Origin: Orobanche coerulescens
Lineage: Eukaryota > Streptophyta > Magnoliopsida > Lamiales > Orobanchaceae
Reading direction: 5' to 3'
Assembly: GCA_033398695.1 (NCBI GenBank)
Contig: CM065802.1
Location: forward strand, 13,180,739-13,244,738
DNA: 64,000 bases
The notes beneath the pieces are model-generated. The model searched no databases. It was not told where the DNA came from and saw only the letters and a list, made by a program, of their open reading frames with translations. A program made the position numbers and the translations under genes. Of the stretch, positions 11,967-22,718 are shown one piece after another (position 1 is the first letter of the stretch; every line of letters begins with the position of its first letter).

Positions 11967-12489
11967 TGTTGGTCAATAAGTTCATAAGTTGTGATTTTGT
12001 TATCACAAAAACTCAAACTGATTGTATAAGTCGGATAATGTACATCATTACATTGATCATTTATTCATTTATCTAAGTGTTCATATAGCTTGTGCCGTTA
12101 TTTCGTTACTTTTAATTGAGGTCGAGTCAAACACTTAAACTACAATATATAACTTGGGCTGCCTCTGGACCCGTGCGATGCACACATGTTTAGAAAAATA
12201 CCATAGCCTGTGCGGTGGACAATGCAAGGATTTTAAATATGAATTTTAAGTTTTGGTAACGGATGTTTACTTCTCCTTTACTTCAGGTGCTAATCTTTAG
12301 ATTTGGCGTAGAAGAGCTTGGTGAGTGCTAACTTCATTTATATTTTAGTAACAAGCTTTTCTATTTATATACAAATATTTTAATTATTTAATTTTTTAGT
12401 AAGCATGAATCAAGCCATGGGCTCATATATGGTCTCGAGCTTTTTCGAGTCATATGTTTTTCTTTGTATTTATCACACAAGATTCTGTT

Positions 12490-12640
12490 GTGCACTAAGC
12501 TGGGGGTCTTCACGGAAACAGCCTCCCTACCGTAATAAGTAGGGGCATGGTCTGCGTACATTTTACCCTCCCCAGACCCTGCTCTGAGCGGGATATACTG
12601 GGTATGTTTGGTTTGGTTTGGTTTGGTTTAGTAAGCGTGA
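12490..12640 (+). mobile_element. Au-type SINE fragment
   Basis: Contains the Au SINE signature order: GGTCTTCACGGAAACAGCC, GTAGGGGCATGGTCTGCG, CCTCCCCAGACCC, then GGGATATACTGGGTATG and a GGTTT repeat tail. The 5' end is truncated. Au SINEs are widespread in angiosperms. The family call is from memory of its consensus. Confidence 0.75.
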
Positions 12641-12649
12641 ATCAATTTA

Positions 12650-15600
12650 ATACAATAAATGCGATAAATATTGCAAAACGTAAGGTATTAAAAGTAGAAG
12701 TGTAATGTTTGATTTAGCACATATTTTAAGTTTAAATACCAACATTAAATTCTATTTAAGAATTGGAATTAGAAATTTATTTACGAAAAATGAGGTTATA
12801 TCATTTGAAGGCAAATGTTTTGAAGGAAAAACATACACAAAAGACATAAATTCAAATATATAATATAAATGATAATTGAGATATACATATTATTTTAAGG
12901 GATCCTTATTTTAATATCAATTAATTATATAATGGAGTAACCCAAATAAACAATATAATAGTGAATTTATCTTTAAGTTGCATCTGATAGTAAGCAAACT
13001 GAAAAGCTTTTAACTGGGAGAAACAATAAAGTGCGAAGCGTATTAAATTATAATGTTTACGGGTCAACATTTTAAGTGAGACAATTCTTTGTTTTGTTAA
13101 AAATAAACCCGGCCCAATATCAGCCAAACACCGATCCACACCACATATCAGCCACAACCTGTCCCAATATCTTTTGTTTTGTACCTAACCCTACGCTGAG
13201 TTGATAACGGGATAACACAAACAAAAACGCAGCACCACAAACTCACACCTCATCTCATTCTATCACAAACTCACGCCTCATCTCTTTTTTCTCTTCCAAT
13301 TGAAAAACGCAGCACCACAAATCTTCAACTTTTTTTGTATTTCTTTACTCGACTGGATAACACAAACAAAAATAAGAAATAAAGATCGTCCCTTATTTTC
13401 GCTAATCTGAAACCCACAAACCACGAAATACAAAAGCTTGAAAAACTTGTGATAACGGGTTCAAGATCTCTAAATGAGATCTCGGGTAGGGTTATTTTAA
13501 TTTTTGTATTCGTTTCTTGTTCTAACCGAATGAATAGAGAGATGAAAACCGATTTGGTTTTTATTTGTTCTTTTAAAAGTTCGGATATTTAAAAAGAAGT
13601 GTGTGCTTCATATAGATCTATGATGTGTTCTTGTGTTAGATCTTTAAAGATCTATGAACTTGACGTGATTAGAACCTGAGATTTTGTTTATTTTCTTTTT
13701 ATTTTTGTTTTCGAGTCTTGGTGATGTATGGAGATGGGATTACTATGAGATGGGGATGGATTTGTAGTTGTGAATTGTGGCGATGGGATTTGTTATAGTG
13801 GTTTGTGGATCGGTTTGTGGATGACTTTCACGCCATTTGCATGTTTCACCCATTGATAAGCAAAATACATTTTCGTTTCTTTCTTTTTTCTTTTCGTTTT
13901 TTGTTTTGATTTGGACCTGTGAGTGGTAAAAATGGTGATTGTTTGTTATTTATAATGTTCAAAAATTCAACTGAAAAGTCACATTTATTTGTAAGCAACT
14001 GAAAAGATTGAGAGTTTTTTGTTGTAACTATACAACAGTTCATCTTCATCTTCCTGATAACATTCACTTGCTACAAATAAATGTGTTTATTAGTAGTCCA
14101 CATTAAATTCACAGGACTGAATGCATTGAGTTGGTACATTCCCTGTAACTCTCTTGAAACGTTTAACGATTAATCTCCATATATTTTCACTTCAAAATTA
14201 GTGTCATTAATACTCCCAATCAGGACTCAATCTTTCAATATGACGAGACATCATGGCCCGTGCGATGCACGGGCTTTATTCACCCTAAAGCACGGATACT
14301 TTATTTTCGATAATATCGAATATCATATTTATATTACATATTATTTCAAGGCCCGATCATTCACAGTTTTTGTTTTTCGATTGGAATTATTCTAAATTAA
14401 AATATCGTATTTTTATATAACGTATTTAATATCAAGTATGGTCTAAGTGGGTTATTAATGATTAAAATGACTTGTACTCAAAATGTGCAACATATTTATC
14501 CATGACACTAACACCATAAAAAAATTACATGTGCATTTCTTAAGATGGATTATATATCACTGAAGCAAAATATTTGTTCTTGTTCACAGATATCAATACG
14601 AACAACTTTTTAAGTAGTAGCATCGAACTATCATATATAGCTTATTCGATGGTGCATCCTAGCGTCAATATGTGGGGTACTATAAGAGGCTGATTTCAAA
14701 CAATGGGTTCATATATAACATATTAAGATATCGAATTGATATCTATATAGTCAAGTTACCAAACATGTACGATCATCTAAAATGAATGATTTCTTGCCAT
14801 TTAATCAAACACTTATTTATTACGCCTACGATGCTACGTATTTGAATTAATTTCTCTCACACATTTTTATACTTTAAAATCCTTATGGCAAATATTATGA
14901 TTTTTATTACATATTTCACTCTTACTCCTTAATTGTTTATATTTTTTGGATGTAAGAAAATTGCACTCTTAGTTGTTTGTAGAGTATTTTTTTTATGTAA
15001 ATAATGTTATTTTGTGTCATGTGTATGTAATTTGTGGTACGTGTGTTCTCAAAACTGTATAACCTCAAATTTTTAAATTTGTAAATTTTTAAAATTAGTT
15101 AAAACTATCTTTATTTTCCTGGGATATAATCAATTTTTTTAATGTCTATCATCTTTGCGTTGTCTTCCATTTTGAATTGACAGACTTGAATTTACTATCC
15201 TTTAAAATTAGAGTTAACTAAATTTTTAGTACTTGTGGTTTGCGGAGTATTTCATTTTCAGTCCAAATTTTGAAAAAGTTTTAGGTTTGGTCCAAAAGTG
15301 AAAGGATAATTCTATATTTACCCAATCTGAAAATCAAAATACCATATTTCCCAAAAACACAAATTTTTAGTGCATAAGTACAATGCCTTTAAAGAATTTG
15401 TTAAGGAAATATGAAATTATTATGTTTAAGTCGAGTATATATAGAATTGTCCTAAAAAGTAAAACATTCGTTTCGGATTTGATCCGAATTTCCTAACTCC
15501 GTTAGTTTGACTGTTAAATAAGAGGGTATTTTTGTTCATATTATTTTCTTTAATTTTATTTTATCATATTTTTTTTCTCATCACAAAACATATACGACCC

Positions 15601-17011
15601 TTTCATTTCTCTCACTAAACCATCATCCACCAACAACCTAACACCGGCCAAAACAACCACGTAACCACTCCCTTGTCGCCAAACCACCACCAACAAACCC
15701 CCATCGCTGGAATCTCGGGTCTCCTGTAGAATGTGTTTCGAGCTTATTTGGTGGGAATTGGCAATTTGATTTTATAATGTTTTGGATATCTCATGGTTTG
15801 TAGGTATCTGTAGGCTATTTTGAATAGAAACGTTTTAGTTGCTTAACTGTTTATAGGAAAATTGTTTGAGATTTCAAGTTTGGTATGTTGACGGCGGAAC
15901 CACTAAAACAACAACGAAACCACCCAAGATCGAAACACCACCTATTGAATTAATATTCGGTGGTGTCGTAGTGACGATTGATATTAGCGTGCCAGGTGGT
16001 GTGGCGAGAAGAATCTGCTTTACTGGAAGTGGTGGGTATGACCTGTTTTGTGGGTGAGTTGTGTGACTTTTTGGTTTGTTTATAAGGGAGTATAAATACC
16101 TCAAAGAAGAAGTTGAAAGAGTTAAACAATAAACATGCTTTGTGTGGTATGACTATAGAAATTCTTAAAATTTAATAATGAGACTTTGACATGTTTTAGT
16201 TGGTTGAATTAATTTAGCTTATGGCAATGAACAAGTATGCATACCTTTTTTATTCTTGCATTTTTTTTAGTTGTGGTTTGTAAAAGTTCTTTAAAGCTTT
16301 TTAAAAAAGTTTTAGAGATTAGCAATATTTCAATTGATATGAATGACTATCTTATGACATAAATGCTCACATTAATACATGGAACATCAATTGAATGGTA
16401 TCAAGAATATCTTCTGATACTTAAAAGAAACTATTGACATAGAAATCAGCAAGACAAAAAATTTAAAACAAATATAAGAAACGAAACAAAGCATAATTAA
16501 ACAAAAATAAATATACAACAAAAAAAAGTAAAGAGCAGTTGTATTGAATTTTTGGTATAAAAGTAGCGCTAACTTTCAGAGCAACTTTATTCATTTTTTT
16601 ATTTCTTGACTTTTAGAATTTTTATCCTATATGTTAATATTAGATTATATTATTTTTTGTCTAGTTGCCTAGTATTTTATATTGATAAAAAATGATAGAA
16701 AAAATTAATTTACAATGATTCTTCACTTCTTAAATAATTTTGTATTTATTGAATACGAAAGAGAATTAATGAGTATTAATCAATAAAAATATGTCATGTC
16801 TGATAACTTCTATCACCATATAATGTTTTCAGAAACTCTCAATATGACTCACTTGTCATGTCATATATAAATGCATATGGAAACTCTCACTCCAAAATAC
16901 ATTTTTTTAGCTTTCATTTTTGTTTTACAAATTCTCATAGATAGAAATTAGTTTGGAAATGATATTACCAAACACTTATCACTTTTTTCCTCTCGGCACT
17001 TTCCCACGATA
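12650..17011. other. AT-rich intergenic DNA, no gene seen
   Basis: No coding region with family features was found. Points of note are a pyrimidine-rich 'ACTCACRCCTCATCTC' direct repeat near 13240-13290, a Helitron-like core at 14258, and an ACC/CCA-rich stretch at 15620-15720 that could be the eroded start of a gene. The rest is AT-rich with short homopolymer runs. Confidence 0.45.
14255..14280. repeat. CCCGTGCGATGCACGGG hairpin
   Basis: GCCCGTGCGATGCACGGGC is a near-perfect palindrome with the same core as the Helitron-like hairpin at 11500. CTAA occurs about 10-15 bases downstream but the next base is A, so this end is less typical. Confidence 0.35.
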
Positions 17012-17019
17012 GGTTCTAT

Positions 17020-17370
17020 TAGGGGTGGTATATCGTACTCTATCGGAAGTACTTATCGGTACCGTATACCGTACCGGAATTTTCGGTACACCAAAATTGA
17101 CAGTGATACCATACTTTATTTTATTTTTTTAAAATACCAAAAAAAATCGATATACCGATCAGATACCGAACCAAACTTTTTACGTAATTTCGGTATTACC
17201 GAAATACCGAAAATAAAAGAATTCATACGATTACCATACCAAAATTCTTTAATTCGGTACCACACCGTAGAGAAGATTTGGTAATATATACCAAGATTTT
17301 CGATACTTTTGACAACTTTTCGGTATGATAAAATCGGTATTTCGGTATTTCGATATTTTTTGTCGCCCTA
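17020..17370. mobile_element. hAT-like MITE
   Basis: Starts TAGGGGTGG and ends CGCCCTA. It is flanked by GGTTCTAT (17012-17019) and AGTTCTAT (17371-17378), a 7/8 TSD. The interior is full of 'CGGTACCG' and 'TCGGTATTTCGGTAT' motifs, as in many hAT MITEs. Its last 84 bases are copied again at 17989-18072 by the local duplication. Confidence 0.65.
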
Positions 17371-18450
17371 AGTTCTATAAACCATAGAAATCTTATATAC
17401 CTATTAAACTCCCAACATATTAGTAGTCTCTATTTTTTCTTCCAATTAGATGACGCCTGATCTTAATTGTAATACCCACGCTACCACTAAGAATATCTCC
17501 ATGATATTCTATATTCCTCCATTATTTGATGAACTCCATCTTCAACGCTTTACTTGACCTTTTGGAATGACTGATCGATTGATCTTCATTACCAGTTATT
17601 ATAGAAGTCTCTTGCTATTGTACATTCTTTTAAACTCAAATTAATTGCATATTCTTTACTAACCTTGTATTCAACCATTGCATAATAGAGTTTATAGTTT
17701 ATTGTCTAATGTCATTAATGCTCTCATTCATTAGGGGGAACTCAATCTTACGGGTTTATGAGATGCGCCGAGCAGACGAACCCGACGCGGCGGTGGCTTC
17801 AGGTACCATTCATATTCTATCTCATCCAGTCCGTGTACTTTTTGATTCGGGTGCTACACATTCTTTTATTTCTTTGGAGTGTGTACGCCGTTTGAATATA
17901 ACTTGTGTGACTACTTGTGATCCCTTCATCGTGAGACTGCCTAGCGGGGATAGAATTGTGGGGAACCGGGAGATTAGAGATTTTCCGGTATACCAAGATT
18001 TTCGATACTTTTGACAACTTTTCGGTATGATAAAATCGGTATTTCGGTATTTCGATATTTTTTGTCGCCCTAAGTTCTATAAACCATAGAAATCTTATAT
18101 ACCTATTAAACTCCCAACATATTAGTAGCCTCTATTTTTCTTCCAATTAGATGACGCCTGATCTTAATTGTAATACCCACGCTACCACTAAGAATATCTC
18201 CATGATATTCTATATTCCTCCATTATTTGATGAACTCCATCTTCAACGCTTTACTTGACCTTTTGGAATGACTGATCGATTGATCTTCATTACCAGTTAT
18301 TATAGAAGTCTCTTGCTATTGTACATTCTTTTAAACTCAAATTAATTGCATATTCTTTACTAACCTTGTATTCAACCATTGCATAATAGAGTTTATAGTT
18401 TATTGTCTAATGTCATTAATGCTCTCATTCATTAGGGGGAACTCAATCTT
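17287..18450 (+). repeat. 463-bp direct duplication (17287-17749, 17989-18450)
   Basis: The two copies are almost identical. I see only one substitution (AGTAGTCTC versus AGTAGCCTC) and a one-base T-run difference, so the duplication is recent. The copy starts inside the hAT MITE, not at an element end, and no TSD is present. The 239 bases between the copies are foreign (see next entry), so this looks like break repair, not unequal crossing-over. Confidence 0.9.
17750..17988 (+). pseudogene. Ty3/gypsy protease fragment between duplicated copies
   Basis: Open frame with the aspartic protease motif VLFDSGATHSF and downstream PSGDRIVG, matching the gag-protease junction of the gypsy element found on the minus strand at 28460-28750. 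The fragment has no LTR, PBS or polymerase and is bounded exactly by the two arms of the 463-bp duplication. It looks like filler DNA copied from a retrotransposon during repair, not an insertion by the element. Confidence 0.8.
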
Positions 18451-18454
18451 TATA

Positions 18455-18780
18455 GATATATAGATGATACTCCACCCGAAAATATAAATGGACTAGCAAC
18501 GGATATGCACCAATGGATATACCATCATTAATTCACCAATAGGCTTATCCTTTGCTATTTATCAACGGAAATAGCACTGAATTAGCAACGGATAATTCCA
18601 TCATTAATATACCAACGACATTATCCGTTGCTATTTATCAATGGAAATATTTCGTCTGTAAATAGCAACGAAAATGGATATGTCTACAACATATTCACAA
18701 ACGAACTAGCAACAAATATGTCCACTATTTTTCAAAAAAAAAAAAAACAAATATGTCCACGTTGATCAGAAAGTTATTCC
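18455..18780. repeat. AGCAACGGATA-type short repeat cluster
   Basis: Repeated and inverted short motifs (CTAGCAACGGATAT, TATTTATCAACGG, GCAACGGATAA) like those at 10130-10619 and 11400-11470. They may be subterminal repeats of a decayed CACTA-like element. No ends identified. Confidence 0.35.
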
Positions 18781-18959
18781 AACATATTTTGTATATTAAT
18801 ATACATAAAAATATATAAATAAAAAAGAATCAATTTTCGTCATTTTATTTTACATGGATTCGTTGTTATATATATGGATTGGTTCAGATAGAAAAGATAA
18901 ATTTCGTAGGAAATAGGATTGAATTTGGGCATTTGCTTGAGTTAGATTAATGGTTGAGA

Positions 18960-19200
18960 TTTATACTCGGTTGTGCTACGTGTTTGTGATGTGTGTGCCA
19001 CGCGAACTGAAATATGTAAATTAAGTGAGATTGTGCTACGTGTTTGTGCTGTTTGTGCTACATTGCGATGGAATATGTGCTAGACTTAACATATTTAAAT
19101 TATGTGCTACGAAATAATAAAATATGTGATAAACTCACATATTAAAATCTGTGCAGCAAAATAATTATGATTGTGCTACACACATATGAAAGATGTACTA
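18960..19200. repeat. TTGTGCTACGTGTTTGTG imperfect repeats
   Basis: About five diverged copies of a 30-45 bp unit with core TGTGCTACGTG, interspersed with AT-rich DNA. No coding sequence. Confidence 0.45.
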
Positions 19201-19251
19201 GACGGACGTATCTTTTCCTATATTCCTACACTAAGGGGTTTCTCATCATAA

Positions 19252-19321
<70 letters not shown>
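19252..19321. repeat. (CT)n(CA)n(TA)n compound microsatellite
   Basis: Three adjacent dinucleotide runs: CT at 19252-19268, CA at 19268-19290 and TA at 19290-19320. Confidence 0.95.
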
Positions 19322-19324
<3 letters not shown>

Positions 19325-19384
19325 TAACGATGATATAATTGAATTAAAATGATTAAATTACCAGATTATTTGGTAGAAAGAAAA

Positions 19385-20045
19385 AATATTGGTTCCCAAG
19401 ATTCTATCGGCGGTCGATGGGCGTGCTGTAAATCAACGAAAAAAAATGGCCGGCCGTTGTAGGAAAATAGGTCGGCTGTATGGCGTTTAAAAAAAAATAG
19501 CCGGCCATCGACGGTGGCCCGTCGGAAAGCAGACGGACCTGGCGTAAAAAAAAGGAAAAAAAATTCGTTGCCGCTGGCCGCTGACGATGGCCCGCCTAAA
19601 GCAGGCCGGCGACTTGGTGTTTTAAAAATGAGAAAAAATAACCGCTCGGCGGAGGTCCGTCGGCCGCCCGCGATGGACCGTAGGAAAGCAGTCTGGCGGC
19701 CTGGCTAAAAAAAAGAAGAAAATTGGCCGGCTCTAGGAGGTCCATAGGCGGTAGCCCGCCGGGAAGCAGGCCGGTCTCTTGGTATTAAAATAATAATAAT
19801 AATAAAAAAAATAGTCCGCCACTCGTCGGAGGTCCATCGGAAATCAGGCCAATGGTCTGGCGTGAAAACAAAAAAATCAAGTTCGGGATATCCCGCACCG
19901 AAACAACCACGGCGAACACCTCCCAATTCAGAACGCCGTTGGACGAGTAACCCGCCGAAAAGCAAGTTGGCGGCGCGTAAAAAAAATAGAGAAAAAAAAT
20001 GGTCGGTCGTCGGAGGTCCGCCGATTATATAAAGGCGGTTGCTAC
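19385..20045. repeat. Degenerate GC-rich tandem array with A-runs
   Basis: Six to eight diverged units of about 80-110 bp. Each combines a GC-rich block (motifs such as GGCCGGCC, GGAGGTCCRTCGG, GCCCGCCGGAAAGCAGG, CCTGGCGT) with a run of A's. Base composition changes sharply from the AT-rich DNA on its left. It abuts the geminivirus-like segment. Function unknown; it could be a satellite or the 3' region of a larger element. Confidence 0.55.
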
Positions 20046-20049
20046 AGTA

Positions 20050-20293
20050 ACTAGCACCAAGCCTTTTGCGTAGTGCGGGACCCACAGCGCACTAAATAAC
20101 GCGTTTTCTCAACGCGGTTTAATCTGGACCGCACGATCGTCAAATCTAAGATGATCTGGGCCGTCTATTTCAAAAATAAAGGCGGTGGGGGGTGGCTCTG
20201 TAATATTAGAGCCACCCCCCCTCATTAGTATAAAAGCGGCACCACTAGCACCAGATATAGACGATACTTTGAAATCGCTCCCATCTGGTGCTA
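20050..20293. promoter_or_regulatory. Iteron-like repeats and TATA box around the hairpin
   Basis: ACTAGCACCA occurs at 20050-20059 and 20244-20253 on either side of the hairpin. GCACCA occurs twice at 20239-20244 and 20248-20253, and an 11-bp inverted repeat (TAGCACCAGAT at 20246-20256, ATCTGGTGCTA at 20283-20293) brackets the putative transcription start. TATAAAAG at 20229-20236 reads toward the movement-protein-like ORF. In begomoviruses, Rep-binding iterons lie between the hairpin and the complementary-sense TATA/genes, which is the arrangement here. Rep binding is inference. Confidence 0.6.
20187..20220 (-). promoter_or_regulatory. Geminivirus-like virion-strand origin hairpin
   Basis: A perfect 12-bp stem (20187-20198 with 20209-20220) encloses a 10-base loop that reads TAATATTACA on the minus strand. 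TAATATTAC in the loop of a GC-rich stem is the conserved nicking site of geminiviruses, cut by Rep between T7 and A8. Stem length and loop size match the family. The virion sense is therefore the minus strand. No Rep gene is visible nearby, so replication would have to be supplied in trans if it occurs at all. Confidence 0.8.
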
Positions 20294-20408
20294 CCTCTAC
20301 GGAGAGCGTCTCTCTCTAAAACTTTCTCTCTCTAGAAACACTTGTAGCAATCCTTGTCTAATTTCGCCCGATTTAATTTTAAATTAAAAATTAAATAAAT
20401 CTGACGAC

Positions 20409-20708
20409 ATGGACGCACCGGAAAATAGTATTTCCGATGACTTTAGGGTTTCTACTTTCCAAATAGCAACTGCAGACAATAGAAAAGTCCGATTACACAG
20501 TCCATCCTGGGCCGACATATCCTTCAACAAATTAAGAGGACTATCAATAACAATTGATAGATGTGTTATCAAATATCGCCCCCAATGTCCGATTAATGCA
20601 GAAGGCATGGTGATAATACAGGCTTACGACAGGCGATTAATAGACACAGAAGCATTACAGGCGGAATTCCGATTTCCGGTTATTCAACTATTCAGCGTCA
20701 TTTCATAA
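20409..20708 (+). pseudogene. Geminivirus movement-protein-like ORF, N-terminal part
   Basis: A 99-codon ORF. Residues about 45-92, including IDRCVIKYRPQCPI and the following AYDRRLIDTEALQ stretch, resemble the conserved N-terminal third of the begomovirus B-component movement protein (BC1 family), which binds nucleic acid and moves viral DNA through plasmodesmata. Full-length relatives are about 290 residues, so this copy lacks roughly two thirds. It ends at a TAA soon after the conserved block. It lies on the complementary-sense strand relative to the origin hairpin, about 190 bases from it, with a TATA box and a CT-rich leader between, the gene order of a begomovirus B component. The similarity is judged by eye; no nuclear-shuttle gene is seen on the other side. 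It is most likely an endogenous viral remnant, though an expressed short protein is not excluded. Confidence 0.6.
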
Positions 20709-21149
20709 TTAAGATATATCATGATTGTGTTTATTCAACTCTTGGGGATTGTTGTTCTGTGTAACTGACCCCGTTGGGGAATATTGTTTTCAGGTCATGA
20801 CAAGGCTAAGGCACGGGAGGAGAACGTTGACGGCGAGGAGTCCCAGTGATACTAGTAGGGCCCCCCAGTCATTTCAGTCTTCATGTTTTCTTCATTTGTA
20901 TTCCGCTGCAGACTTCCATTTAGATACTCATTTTAATTGATGTTGTATATTTTATCTTCATATAAAATATACATGTATTCTGTTTTATCCTGGGTGTGTT
21001 GTACTTGAAACTCCTCATCGGAGTAATTAATGATATACTATGGTTCGATACTACAATTATATCACTTAATTCATTAATTTTCATTCGCTCAGTGGGTCCC
21101 AGTCGGGGGTCCACGACACTGTAATATTCGCCTAGTTTGGGGTGTTACA
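20709..21149. other. Unassigned region ending in an LTR-like terminus
   Basis: Follows the viral ORF. A possible acceptor (TTGTTTTCAG at about 20785) leads into a short basic open stretch (MTRLRHGRRTLTARS) of unknown origin, then AT-rich DNA. The last 30 bases run from TGTAATATTCGCC to GGGGTGTTACA, like the TG...CA ends of gypsy LTRs, and the copia sequence starts immediately after. GTGGGTCCC at 21092-21100 is the inverse of GGGACCCAC at 20078-20086. I cannot decide whether this is viral, a truncated LTR or both. Confidence 0.35.
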
Positions 21150-22320
21150 AAGGGTTCTAAGTAGTGAATGATTGTTGGGGATTCGTATCCAACGTAGATA
21201 CCTAAACGTCTTTGAGGACCCATTTTATTCGTTGTGGGGGTGCAATCGGCACATATGTTGCACAACCAAATATGCGTAGGTGTGAGATGTCCGGTTCATA
21301 TCCAGTTACCAAATGGTACGCAGAAAATGGTTGGCCAACGGTGGGTCTGAAACGAATAAGTATGGCTGCATGTAGGACTGCATATCCCCAGGCAGAGATG
21401 GGCAGGTTGGTGCGCAAAACCAATGCCCGTGCCACAATTTGGATTCTTTTAATGGTTGTCTCTGCGAGACCATTTTATATATGAACATGGGGAACGAGAT
21501 GTTCTACATCGATTCCGATTGACATGCAGTAGTTATCAAATACTTTAGATGTAAATTCTCCTGCATTATCGAGTCGAATAGACTTGATAGGGTGATCAAG
21601 ATGTTGAGTCCTTAGATGAATGATCTGAGCTAGGATTTTTGCAAATGCAGCATTTCGAGTGGAAATGAGTGCGACATGTGACCAACGTGTCGAAGCATCC
21701 ACCAATACCATAAAGTACCTAAATGGTCCGCATTCTGGGTGGATGGGTCCACAAATATCTCCTTGTATACGTTGTAAGAATGGGATGTTCGCTTTAGTAT
21801 CTTTAGTGTAGGAAGGTCTCGCTCCTACTTTAGCTAAAGAGCAGGCTTTGCAGAATGAGCGATGTGCTTTTGACATAATCAATTGCTTAGGAGGGGCATA
21901 TGTCTCTGTTTCTTTAGACGACATAGCATGATTAACATCAATATTGTTCTTTGTGTTGAGTCTTTGCCCTTTTTTCACTCGAAAGAAAGGATGTCCGTGC
22001 GAGTTCTTTAGGATGCGGATCATCATATCTCGACCAGGATGACCTAGTCTATCATGCCAAAGCTTATATGAGTTTTTGTCCCAAATTTCATTTATGGTGA
22101 CAACATAGGATTCGAATACCCTAATGGTTGTGGTGTACAGTCCATTATTTTGACTCTTAAGTTTTTCTAATATCCGTTTACGTCCACATTCATTAGATGT
22201 AATATAAAGGAATTCGATTCCATTCTCACAGTCGGTTTCGATGTGGAAACCATTGCTACGTATATCTTTAATGCTTAGTAAGGTTCGAGGGGCCCTAGGT
22301 GCGTATAGAGCATCGGTAAC
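21150..22320 (-). pseudogene. copia integrase (partial)
   Basis: Pre-integrase region with a HRSFCKACSLAK zinc-binding C-x2-C, then the retroviral-type integrase core. Catalytic Asp residues are seen in QGDICGP and RLDNAGEF; the third acidic residue falls near a break at about 21475. The C-terminal part (21435-21202) includes LPISAWGYAVLHAAILIR and HLRIFGCATYV, both typical of copia integrases. Frames change near 21470 and 21215, after which MGPQRRLGIYVGYESP is readable to 21150, where the element ends abruptly. Its normal role is insertion of the cDNA copy into the host chromosome. Confidence 0.8.
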
Positions 22321-22707
22321 TCAGAGAAGATTGTCGTTAGGCAATAAAAATCGGGCATTGCCTCGCCCTTGGATGAGTTGGGAGGACCCAGTCATCGTGG
22401 TTACCGAGGATTGACATGCAATTAATTCAGTGAATAGAAGCCTATTCCTAAGAATGGTGTGTGTGGTCCCACTGTCAACCAAACATTCAATTTCTTCTCG
22501 ATTCATTCCTACGAAAAGGAGGAAAAATTCGAACCATAAACATGCAGGCAATATTCGTTTCTTCGTAATAAAGCTAAGGATATAACGTAAGCAATAATAA
22601 TATCTTGTTATAGAAAAACAAAGTTTCATCACACTATTACTGAAAATAAAACATCGATAAAATTGTTCTGAGGTAACAATGCCAAATGTAAACGAGAAAG
22701 TAAACAT
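22321..22707 (-). pseudogene. copia aspartic protease
   Basis: Contains CLVDSGTTHTILRN with the DSG-type catalytic triad of copia proteases (residues about 82-84 of the open frame). In the intact polyprotein it lies between gag and integrase and cleaves the polyprotein inside virus-like particles. The N-terminal 65 residues of this frame look like out-of-frame or degenerate sequence, and a frameshift separates it from gag. Confidence 0.75.
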
Positions 22708-22718
22708 AATGATGACAT

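Noticed and set aside
19705..20085. 126-codon minus-strand ORF as a viral nuclear-shuttle gene
   Set aside because: It reads through the GC-rich degenerate array and shows no basic nuclear-shuttle features. Being on the virion-sense side of the hairpin is the only support.
20384..20608. Minus-strand ORF opposite the movement-protein-like ORF
   Set aside because: The conserved block and the upstream TATA box support the plus strand. The antisense frame shows no family features.
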